Shown here piece after piece: positions 57,738 through 64,000 of a stretch of DNA of 64,000 nucleotides. Position numbers and translations under genes: made by a program. The DNA is from CAZAPG01 sp964486935 (GTDB lineage: Bacteria > Chloroflexota > Anaerolineae > 4572-78 > J111), in NCBI GenBank assembly GCA_964486935.1, contig CAZAPG010000010.1:112087-176086 (forward strand), in the 5' to 3' direction. The notes beneath the pieces are model-generated. The model ran no database searches, was not told where the DNA came from, and saw nothing but the letters and a program-made list of their open reading frames with translations. Each line of letters begins with the position of its first letter. The stretch's first letter is position 1.

Positions 57738-58582
57738 GTTTGCTGGCCGAGTTTCGGCGCCTGTTCGATGTTTTCCAGCAGCCAGAGGATGGTATCTTTT
57801 AGCGGCGTGCGGTCATATTCGGCCACCTTTTGCAAAGGGACTACTGCCTCCCGGCCCAACGTTACCAGGGTATAGCGAGCCACAAAGCGCGCTTGCCAAT
57901 CCTCGCTGAGCAGGGCGGCGATGAGGGTATCGGGCGGGGCGGGTTGTTGTTGTTGCAGGCGTTGCAGCGCCTCTTGCCAAATTTCGCGGGCGGTGGTTAG
58001 CTCGGCGCAGGCTTGCTCAAGGGCCGCTTTTACGGCAAACTGGTGCGGACGCCCCCGCCACCAAAACCACCAACGGCGGTCTTCAGGGTTGTAGTCGGGC
58101 TTGTTTTCCAGCCCGCTGTTAAGCCAGGTGATGACGCCGCCAATGGCCCAGAATAGCCCAACCATTGCCAGCCAGAAAATTGGCCCAAATACCACAAAAC
58201 CACACAGGCCCAGCAGCGCCGCCGCGCCGGCCAGGGTCGAGGGATTGTCGGTTGGCACATTCGATTCAAGCCGGGCCAGCCAGTTTCGCCAGGTAAGTTG
58301 CCGCCCCAGCCAATAGCCCCTAACCCCGCCGATGACCATTCCCGCCAGCGCCAACTGTTGCAGCACCGACCACCTGATTGAAACCGGCGCCCCGATAACT
58401 ATACCCAGCGCCGCGCCGGCCACGGCGCTAAATACAATCAGGCTCAATTTTGACCCCCAACTCACCGGGGTGTCGGCCACAAGGGCATACAGGCGCTGGC
58501 CGTACGCTTCATCGCGGCAGTAGCGCCACTCTCGCCAGATGGTTTGCCGCCAGTTTTGCCCTAACTTATCCGGGTTCAGCAT
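57707..58582 (-). CDS. Hypothetical membrane protein
   Basis: I choose ATG 58582, which gives 291 aa, since the stretch from there to 58792 lacks a ribosome-binding site and holds the 33-bp palindrome. The protein has about five hydrophobic segments (about 45-165), including AGAALGIVIGAPVSI and GFVVFGPIFWLAMVGLFW, then a soluble helical region rich in Gln, Ala and Leu that may hold HEAT-like helices. No family is recognised. The 3' end overlaps the convergent HTH-citrate synthase by 31 bp. Confidence 0.65.
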   Translation of the reverse strand: MLNPDKLGQNWRQTIWREWRYCRDEAYGQRLYALVADTPVSWGSKLSLIVFSAVAGAALGIVIGAPVSIRWSVLQQLALAGMVIGGVRGYWLGRQLTWRNWLARLESNVPTDNPSTLAGAAALLGLCGFVVFGPIFWLAMVGLFWAIGGVITWLNSGLENKPDYNPEDRRWWFWWRGRPHQFAVKAALEQACAELTTAREIWQEALQRLQQQQPAPPDTLIAALLSEDWQARFVARYTLVTLGREAVVPLQKVAEYDRTPLKDTILWLLENIEQAPKLGQQTQESTGGWPM

Positions 58583-58677
58583 GTTCTGTAATCTTAAAGG
58601 TAATGCCGGTTGCGGCCCAAAATGAGAATTTTCACAAAAATACCGTGTCATCTCGATAATTCGGAGAGCAACCTGCC

Positions 58678-58710
58678 AGACCGCAGAGGTTTTTAAAACC
58701 TCTGCGGTCT
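58678..58710. repeat. 33-bp perfect palindrome (copy 2)
   Basis: AGACCGCAGAGGTTTT plus one central base and its reverse complement. Length and core match the copy at 25503-25535; the differing bases are changed symmetrically in both arms. Confidence 0.8.
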
Positions 58711-58851
58711 TTACCCCGAAAAATTGAGAAGTTACAAAATACCCTTTACAAAAAGTTGGCCCAGTATACCACAACCGCAAGGTTCGGTGCAATGGCCGCG
58801 GCTGTGTTATAATGCGCCAAAACCAAAATAGACCCTTTATCAGGGAGAGAG

Positions 58852-60024
58852 ATGATTAGCTGTACGTTAACCCAATGCAACCACTTTATTCTGCAAAAAA
58901 ATTATCTGGCCGCAGAAAAAGCAGCCCGGCTTGAGCAGCTGGCGCAACATATCGCCGGCCTGCCCGCCGACCCGCCGGCCACGCCTTTTTTGGCCGCCAG
59001 GGTTCGCCTGGATGATTTTACGCCGGACTTGCTGCATTTGGCCCTTGCTGAAACGCGCAGCCTGATTAAAAGCGAGTTGGTTCGGACCAGCCCCTACATT
59101 GTTAGCCTGGAGCAGTTTGTTGACTGGCACGCGGCCACCGCTCGCCAGCGCAACCAGGCTTTCAACGCCGAGTTCCGGCTGTGGGGCATCGACAACAACG
59201 ACGAAATTGAACGGTTAGGCCGTAAAATATTGGCTTTACCGGGCGACCGGCCCGCCACCGCCGCCTCGATTGCGGCGCAACTGCCGCCGGCAGAAGTCAG
59301 GCAATTGACTCAAACCAGCCGGGGCGGGCGCGTCAGCCAGACCACCAATGTGGCTCTGGCGCTGCGCTGGCTGGCGGCGCGGGGCAAACTGGCCGTTGAA
59401 AACGTGTCGGATAACTGGCAAGAGGCGGAGCTGGCCTACGCGCCGTTTGGCCGCCGGTATCCAGATATCGACCTGTCCCAACCGCCGCCCGAAGCCGAGG
59501 CGCAAAAAGCAGTAGTGCGGGCTTATCTGGCTGCCTTTGGCCCGGCCACCGAAGCCGACATTAGTTTTTGGACCGGCTTTGGCAAAAGCGAAACGGCCCG
59601 CGCCGTGTCGGCTTTAAGCGGCGAAACCATGCTGGCCATGGTGCGGGGCATACCCGGTATGCTGCTGATGTTAAAAAACCAGGCCGATGCGCTGCGGGCC
59701 GTACAGCCGCCGGCCCGGCCGGTCGTCAATATTTTACCGGCCAATGACCCCTTCATCACGGCTCATCGAGCCAGCCGCAATCGCTATTTTAATGACCAGA
59801 AATTACAGCGACACATTTTTAATAGCTCCGGCGCGGCCAAACCAACCATTGTGGTGAATGGGCAGGTTGCCGGCGAATGGCAGCTTGAAAATAACCAGAA
59901 CCGGCTAACCTGGCGCTTGCTCATCCATGTTGACCCTCAAATTGAGGGTCAAATTGAAACAGAACTGGAGAGGGCCGCAAATTTCATCCGGCCCAATATC
60001 TGTGTTGGCCGGCTGGATAGCTGA
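58852..60024 (+). CDS. Winged-helix DNA-binding protein, AlkZ/YcaQ-like
   Basis: The 390-aa protein has the layout of the HTH_42 / AlkZ family, which includes DNA glycosylases that unhook crosslinks: LQKNYLA near the start, a middle helical region with several winged-helix motifs (about 150-330), a VVNILPANDPFITAHR stretch like the family's LLPxxDPxxxxR, then a C-terminal beta domain (VVNGQVAGEW). I cannot point to the catalytic Gln-x-Gln/Asp motif with certainty, so activity is unproven. GGGAGAG precedes the ATG. Its stop overlaps the cobS start. Confidence 0.75.
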   Translation: MISCTLTQCNHFILQKNYLAAEKAARLEQLAQHIAGLPADPPATPFLAARVRLDDFTPDLLHLALAETRSLIKSELVRTSPYIVSLEQFVDWHAATARQRNQAFNAEFRLWGIDNNDEIERLGRKILALPGDRPATAASIAAQLPPAEVRQLTQTSRGGRVSQTTNVALALRWLAARGKLAVENVSDNWQEAELAYAPFGRRYPDIDLSQPPPEAEAQKAVVRAYLAAFGPATEADISFWTGFGKSETARAVSALSGETMLAMVRGIPGMLLMLKNQADALRAVQPPARPVVNILPANDPFITAHRASRNRYFNDQKLQRHIFNSSGAAKPTIVVNGQVAGEWQLENNQNRLTWRLLIHVDPQIEGQIETELERAANFIRPNICVGRLDS

Positions 60025-60770
60025 TGCGCGGCGTGTTGATTGACTTTGGGCTGGCCTGGCGGCTGCTAACCATTCTTCCCTGGCCGGGGCCGCCGGAAGA
60101 TTTGTCGCGACCCGCAGGCCGGGCGGCGGGCTACTATCCGCTGGTGGGGCTGTTGCTGGGCTTATTGCTGGCCGGCGTTGAAATTGGCCTGGGCCGGTGG
60201 TTGTCTATTAACCTTACGGCGGCGCTGGCGCTGGCGCTGTGGGTGGGGTTAACCGGCATGTTGCATCTTGACGGCTTTATGGACAGTTGTGATGGCCTGC
60301 TTCCGCCCCGCGAACCGGCGCGTCGCCTGGAAATTATGAAAGACAGCCGCGTGGGCGCGTTTGGGGTGGTGGGCGTGGTTTTGCTGCTGCTGCTAAAATT
60401 TAACGGGCTGGCCGCGCTTCTGGGCCAGGGGCAGGGCGCGCTGCTGCCCGTCATTCTGGTGCTGGCTCGCTGGGCCATTACCTGGGTTATGGTGCGTTAT
60501 CCCCTGGCCCGCCGGGAAGGGCTGGGGGTAATGTTTGTGGCCGGGTTGAGCTGGCCGCAACTGCTGCTGGCTTCGGCGGTGGCGGTGGGGGCGGCGGTAT
60601 TTTGGTTGGGCCTGGCAGGATTGGCGCTGCTGGCCGTCGCCTGGCTAACGGCCACGCTGATAGCTCAACTGGCGGTGGCCCGTATTGGCGGGCTGACCGG
60701 CGATGTGTACGGCGCTATCTGCGAGGTGGCCGAAACCGGGTTGCTAATTACCGCGATTTTGGCGGCGTAA
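60024..60770 (+). CDS. cobS: Adenosylcobinamide-GDP ribazoletransferase
   Basis: CobS joins adenosylcobinamide-GDP and alpha-ribazole in the last steps of vitamin B12 synthesis. The 248-aa membrane protein has the hallmarks GYYPLVGLLLG, TGMLHLDGFMDSCDG with the acidic metal-binding residues, and ARRLEIMKDSRVGAFGV, followed by several membrane helices. It overlaps the AlkZ-like gene by 1 nt and no other cobalamin gene is in the window, so the rest of the pathway must lie elsewhere or the cell salvages precursors. Confidence 0.92.
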   Translation: MRGVLIDFGLAWRLLTILPWPGPPEDLSRPAGRAAGYYPLVGLLLGLLLAGVEIGLGRWLSINLTAALALALWVGLTGMLHLDGFMDSCDGLLPPREPARRLEIMKDSRVGAFGVVGVVLLLLLKFNGLAALLGQGQGALLPVILVLARWAITWVMVRYPLARREGLGVMFVAGLSWPQLLLASAVAVGAAVFWLGLAGLALLAVAWLTATLIAQLAVARIGGLTGDVYGAICEVAETGLLITAILAA

Positions 60771-60780
60771 TTGTAAAGCT

Positions 60781-60794
60781 AAAATCCAAAATCC
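60781..60794. repeat. Intergenic heptamer pair
   Basis: AAAATCC twice between cobS and the glycosyltransferase gene; the complementary word (GGATTTT) is the unit used in recJ. Confidence 0.5.
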
Positions 60795-60837
60795 GTATTT
60801 GCCAGTCTATCAGCCTGTCACTACAATCAATGAAGTT

Positions 60838-62034
60838 ATGAAGATTGTTTTTATTGGCCCCTTTGGATTACAACCCAAAGGCACAATGAGCGTGCGCGCC
60901 CTGCCGTTAGCCAAAGCGTTGGTCAAACAGGGGCATTCGGTAACGGTCGTGATTCCCCCCTGGGACGACCGGCAACGCAGCGGCCAGTCCTGGGAGGAGG
61001 AGGGGGTGCAGGTTATCAATATAACTTTGCCGCCGCGTTTGCCGGTGCTCTTTGATATCATGTTGACTCGCTCGCTGGCGGCCCAGGCCATAGCTTTGAA
61101 ACCCCAGGTGGTTCATTTTTTCAAACCAAAAGCCTATGCCGGCCTGGCCCACCTGCTGTTGTGGTGGTTGCGTCGATTGGGCGCATTCAAGGCGCGGCTG
61201 GTAGTAGATGCCGATGATTGGGAACAGGCCTGGAATGAACGGTTGCCCTACACCGGGCTGCAAAAGCGGCTTTTTGCCTGGCAAGAAAATTGGGGGCTGC
61301 GTCACGCCGATGCGGTTACGGTGGCCAGCCGCGCCCTGCAACGCCTGACAATGGCCCATCGACGCCACGACTCGGCCAAGATTTATTATGTGCCCAATGG
61401 CTACCCCAGCGGCGGCGAGGCCAGGATCAGCGGCCTGACAGCCCAGGCGGTTAGAGAAAAGTGGCAGTTGGGGCAGGCGCCCGTGGTGTTGCTTTATTCT
61501 CGCTTTGCCGAGTTTCGGTTGGGGCGAATTGTCACCCTGGTGCGGCGAGTCGCCCAGGAAATGCCGGAGGCGCGCTGGCTAATAGTGGGCCAGGGCTTGC
61601 AGGGAGAAGATGAAAAGCTAAAGCGGCAAATTGCCCAGGCGGGCCTGGATAAGTACGCCCGCTTTACCGGCTGGCTGCCGCCCGAAGATTTGCCGGCCTG
61701 TTTTGCTGCGGCCAATGCCGCCATTTTTCCCTACAGCGACACGCTCATCAACCGCACCAAATGCTCGGTTAAGTTGATTGACCTGCTGGCCGCCGGCGTG
61801 CCGGTGGTGGCCGACGCCGTGGGCCAAAACTGCGAGTATATTCAGCCCGAGGTGTCGGGTGTGCTGGTTTCGGCCGAAGATGATGCGGCGTTTGAGGCCG
61901 CTCTGCTGGATTTGCTGCGCGACCCCCACAAACAGCATCAATTGGGGCAGGCCGCGGCCAGTTCTGTTCGGCAACATTTTAACTGGGCCGGGCTATCTCA
62001 ATTTGTAACGGGAGCTTATTTTGACTCGCCTTAA
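60838..62034 (+). CDS. Glycosyltransferase family 4 protein
   Basis: I choose ATG 60838 (398 aa), where the GT-B fold begins with MKIVFIGPFGLQPKGTMSVR. The N-terminal acceptor domain has HSVTVVIPPWDD and VVHFFKPKAYAG. The C-terminal donor domain has VLLYSRFAEFR, WLIVGQGL, FTGWLPPEDLPACF, and SVKLIDLLAAGVPVVADAVGQ with the Glu-type end. It should transfer a sugar to a lipid, polysaccharide or small acceptor. The stop overlaps the VanZ-like start by 14 nt. The sugar is unknown. Confidence 0.87.
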   Translation: MKIVFIGPFGLQPKGTMSVRALPLAKALVKQGHSVTVVIPPWDDRQRSGQSWEEEGVQVINITLPPRLPVLFDIMLTRSLAAQAIALKPQVVHFFKPKAYAGLAHLLLWWLRRLGAFKARLVVDADDWEQAWNERLPYTGLQKRLFAWQENWGLRHADAVTVASRALQRLTMAHRRHDSAKIYYVPNGYPSGGEARISGLTAQAVREKWQLGQAPVVLLYSRFAEFRLGRIVTLVRRVAQEMPEARWLIVGQGLQGEDEKLKRQIAQAGLDKYARFTGWLPPEDLPACFAAANAAIFPYSDTLINRTKCSVKLIDLLAAGVPVVADAVGQNCEYIQPEVSGVLVSAEDDAAFEAALLDLLRDPHKQHQLGQAAASSVRQHFNWAGLSQFVTGAYFDSP

Positions 62035-62473
62035 GTTTGACCCGCTGCCGCGCTGGCTGCGAGATTTTGCGCCATTGATTTTTTGGATGGCGTTAATTTT
62101 TTTCCTGTCGTCGCGCTCAACGCTTATTGATATTGAGAACAAAGCCGGCGAGATGAGTTTTTACAAAACCGCTCATCTGGTTGCTTATGCTATTTTAGCC
62201 TGGTTATGGTGGCGGGCGCTGGCGGCGGGGCGGCAAACAACCTGGCCTGTTTTGCTGGCGGCGTTTGCGCTGACCACCCTGTACGGCATTTCTGATGAGA
62301 TTCATCAGGCATATGTGCCGGGCCGCTATAGCCGCCTGGCCGATGTATTGTTTGATGCCGGCGGCGCGCTGTTGATGGTGCTGCTGCTGCGCTGGTTCAA
62401 ATGGTTGCGAACCTTCCCGGAGGTTGTGTCGAGTCTCCCAAAAAACAAAAGCAGATGGCAGCCAGACCTATGA
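62021..62473 (+). CDS. VanZ-like membrane protein
   Basis: The 150-aa protein starts at TTG with GGAG 6 nt upstream, inside the end of the glycosyltransferase gene. It has four hydrophobic helices and the family signature ISDEIHQAYVPGRYSRLADVLFD. VanZ-like proteins were named from a teicoplanin-resistance locus but most have unknown envelope roles. The glycosyltransferase neighbour supports an envelope link. The stop overlaps the next start in ATGA. Confidence 0.82.
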   Translation: MTRLKFDPLPRWLRDFAPLIFWMALIFFLSSRSTLIDIENKAGEMSFYKTAHLVAYAILAWLWWRALAAGRQTTWPVLLAAFALTTLYGISDEIHQAYVPGRYSRLADVLFDAGGALLMVLLLRWFKWLRTFPEVVSSLPKNKSRWQPDL

Positions 62474-63099
62474 TATCATTTACGCCAGAGCAGAGAGAAT
62501 ACAAAGAACGAACCTTACATCAACTGCGGCTCAACCAATCGCTGCTGGAGAGCCGGCTAGAGCAAGAAACCCGGCCCGAGGTGGTCAGCAGCATCGAGTT
62601 TCAGCTTGAGGATATTGAGGCGCATATCAGCCGGCTGCAAGATGAGCTATCGGGTGATATTGTTTTTCATGAGCCGGTAGCGGATGATTTGTTTCAGCAG
62701 GCGGTTAAGGCTTTGGCCAAAGAAAAGTTTCATCTGGCCAAAAAACATATTCAGCGGCTTGAAACCATAGAGCCGTTTTACCCCGGCATCGAGCGTTTAA
62801 AGCAAGAGGCCGAGTCTGAGCGGGTCAGCCGGCGAACGCGCTCAATTGCCCAGGGAACAGCCACCTCTTACCCCGGCGTGTCTCCCCCCGTTTCAGTCAG
62901 ACCCGTTGCGGGCGGGGCAATGGCCCCCGGCGCTGCCCACCCACACCCTTCCGGCAATGAAGAAGCCCGCGCGGGTTGGGCCAGCTTCTTTTTTCAGTTT
63001 CACATTCTCATTAGCTGTCTGGCCGTGTTATTAATTATTTGCGCTATGCTGGGGGTGGGCGGCGTAACGATATTGCAGTGGTTAATTGAGGGGGGATGA
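62470..63099 (+). CDS. Hypothetical protein with C-terminal membrane helix
   Basis: The ATG at 62470 overlaps the VanZ-like stop in ATGA, so I prefer it to the ATG at 62455 (209 aa). The N-terminal half is a long, charged helix pair (about 5-60, then 75-120: LAKEKFHLAKKHIQRLE), a tetratricopeptide-like coiled region. A Pro/Ala/Gly-rich linker follows, and one transmembrane helix near the C-terminus (about 176-203). The likely topology is a cytoplasmic helical domain tethered to the membrane. I recognise no family. It ends one base before the convergent scpA stop. Confidence 0.65.
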   Translation: MISFTPEQREYKERTLHQLRLNQSLLESRLEQETRPEVVSSIEFQLEDIEAHISRLQDELSGDIVFHEPVADDLFQQAVKALAKEKFHLAKKHIQRLETIEPFYPGIERLKQEAESERVSRRTRSIAQGTATSYPGVSPPVSVRPVAGGAMAPGAAHPHPSGNEEARAGWASFFFQFHILISCLAVLLIICAMLGVGGVTILQWLIEGG

Positions 63100-63912
63100 T
63101 TATGAAACTTCTACAATGCCCATTAGTTCCTCTTGTTCGGCTTCGGTTAAATCCCGGCCGCCTTCTTTTTTGGCAATGAGAATATCGGCAAAATGCTGGG
63201 GTTGGTTTACACTGACCACATTTCTTTTGACAAGTTCTAAAATAGCCAGCAGCGTTACAATCACTTCAATTCGGTTGTAGGCGTGGCTCAAAAGTGATTT
63301 AAAGGAGACGGTTTGCCGGCCCGAAACCTCTTGCCAGATGTGGAGCATTTGCTGCCCAATGGTAACAAAATGAGGCGATACAACCTCGTCTACGCCTGGC
63401 TCTTCTGGCTTAATGGCCATAGCCTGGCGAGCGGCCTGAAGCAGGGCCGCCAGGTCGCCATCGCCGGGGATGAGTTTGGGTTCAACTTTTACGTTGGGCA
63501 CTTCTCGCACAAAGCTGCGACGCCCGGCGTTTTCAAGCTCTTGCAGGTGGCCGGCAACCTCTTTGAACTGTTTGTAAAGAATAAGTTGCCGGGCCAATTC
63601 GTCGCCCACATCTTCTTGCTCTTCCTCTTGCAAAATAGGCGGAGGCCGGGGCAGCAGCACCTCTGATTTAATCAGAATGAGTTTGGCGGCAATCACCAAA
63701 AAATCGGTCAGCTCGTCGGGGTCGGTTTCTCTCAGGTATTCCAGATGCTCCAGATATTGGTCGGTTACGCGGGCCAGCGAGATTTTGGTAATATCCAGCT
63801 CTTCCTGCTCAATCAGGTTGAGCAGCAGGTCGAGCGGCCCCTGAAACAGGGGCAGGTCTACCTTGTAAATGGGGGTATTTTCAGCGCTGTTGGCCGGGAT
63901 AGCGTTGGTCAT
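63100..63912 (-). CDS. scpA: Segregation and condensation protein A
   Basis: ScpA is the kleisin that bridges SMC heads with ScpB during chromosome segregation. The 270-aa protein has the N-terminal FQGPLDLLLNLIEQEELDI block, EYLRETDPDELTDFLVIAAKL, KSEVLLPRP, and the C-terminal winged-helix segment VIVTLLAILELVKRNVV. Length and ends are complete. No scpB is in the window; it may lie downstream outside the visible order or elsewhere. The start ATG overlaps a possible upstream stop in ATGA. It abuts the stop of the plus-strand neighbour. Confidence 0.93.
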   Translation of the reverse strand: MTNAIPANSAENTPIYKVDLPLFQGPLDLLLNLIEQEELDITKISLARVTDQYLEHLEYLRETDPDELTDFLVIAAKLILIKSEVLLPRPPPILQEEEQEDVGDELARQLILYKQFKEVAGHLQELENAGRRSFVREVPNVKVEPKLIPGDGDLAALLQAARQAMAIKPEEPGVDEVVSPHFVTIGQQMLHIWQEVSGRQTVSFKSLLSHAYNRIEVIVTLLAILELVKRNVVSVNQPQHFADILIAKKEGGRDLTEAEQEELMGIVEVS

Positions 63913-64000
63913 TTCCGTTGCTCGGTAAAAGATGGCCGGTTGATTGGGTGCGTCCAGAATTTTCCCAGCGCCGCACAGCTTTGCTGGGCAGGTGTGGAAA
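63909..64000 (-). CDS. Possible 3' end of a gene upstream of scpA (cut by window)
   Basis: One minus-strand frame is open from the window edge and ends in TGA overlapping the scpA ATG (ATGA), encoding about 30 residues ending SFTEQRK. The coupling pattern is common in this genome, but the fragment is too short to identify. Confidence 0.3.
   Translation of the reverse strand, partial: STPAQQSCAALGKFWTHPINRPSFTEQRK

Overview
The window looks like a chromosomal segment of a Chloroflexota bacterium, probably an Anaerolineae- or Caldilineae-like lineage. This is an inference from moderately high GC, a large PriA, a Ycf45-type ATPase with an R3H domain, a giant MalT/LuxR regulator, SBBP-repeat and non-cellulosomal cohesin/dockerin proteins, and many short heptanucleotide repeats. 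I see no rRNA, tRNA, CRISPR array, transposase or phage gene. Both strands are densely coding, with many 4-nt (ATGA, GTGA, TTGA) start/stop overlaps.

Layout. 1-7.2 kb: a truncated PAC2-family gene, a 1159-aa secreted SBBP/beta-propeller/dockerin protein, a membrane-anchored BNR-type propeller protein and small membrane proteins. 7.3-17.5 kb: housekeeping genes, mostly on the minus strand: priA-MEMO1-rhomboid-gmk, then fmdB on the plus strand, then SDR-GNAT-Ycf45/R3H-tmk. 17.5-22.5 kb, plus strand: a GAF protein, a degenerate receiver protein, a glycosidase-like protein with a LysM tail, and tyrS. 22.6-27.1 kb, minus strand: four consecutive cohesin proteins. Two are short and end in a membrane anchor; two are secreted and carry both a cohesin and a dockerin. 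27.5-34 kb: a lone receiver, a receiver-winged-helix regulator, a large PAS/GAF histidine kinase, an MFS transporter and an unknown protein. 34.2-36.9 kb: a cystathionine gamma-lyase/synthase and a cystathionine beta-synthase, convergent, together capable of transsulfuration. 37.3-38.9 kb: an SDR and an esterase. 39-47.8 kb, minus strand: a DNA-end-processing block made of an AddB-like ATPase, a DUF5946-like protein, a UvrD-like helicase, a free-standing PD-(D/E)XK Fe-S nuclease, a small acidic protein and RecJ. 47.9-53.8 kb: a GNAT-like protein, the MalT-like LuxR regulator, and a TetR-SDR divergent pair with a clear operator inside a consensus promoter. 53.9-57.7 kb: an aminotransferase-citrate synthase operon divergent from a second citrate synthase that carries an N-terminal DNA-binding domain. 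57.7-64 kb: a membrane protein, an AlkZ-like winged-helix protein, cobS, a glycosyltransferase, a VanZ-like protein, an unknown membrane protein and scpA.

The most unusual signal is a set of degenerate 7-bp tandem arrays spread over the window. They form intergenic hairpins, build stop codons, a Shine-Dalgarno and a start codon at gene junctions, and are inserted into at least four proteins. The longest is 21 consecutive heptamers (147 bp, 49 codons) inside the AddB-like gene. Two further palindrome families (a 33-bp perfect palindrome, and hairpins with TAGGGGCGAGGC arms) are also dispersed between genes. The second theme is the self-contained cohesin/dockerin set, which could build a surface assembly unrelated to cellulose degradation.
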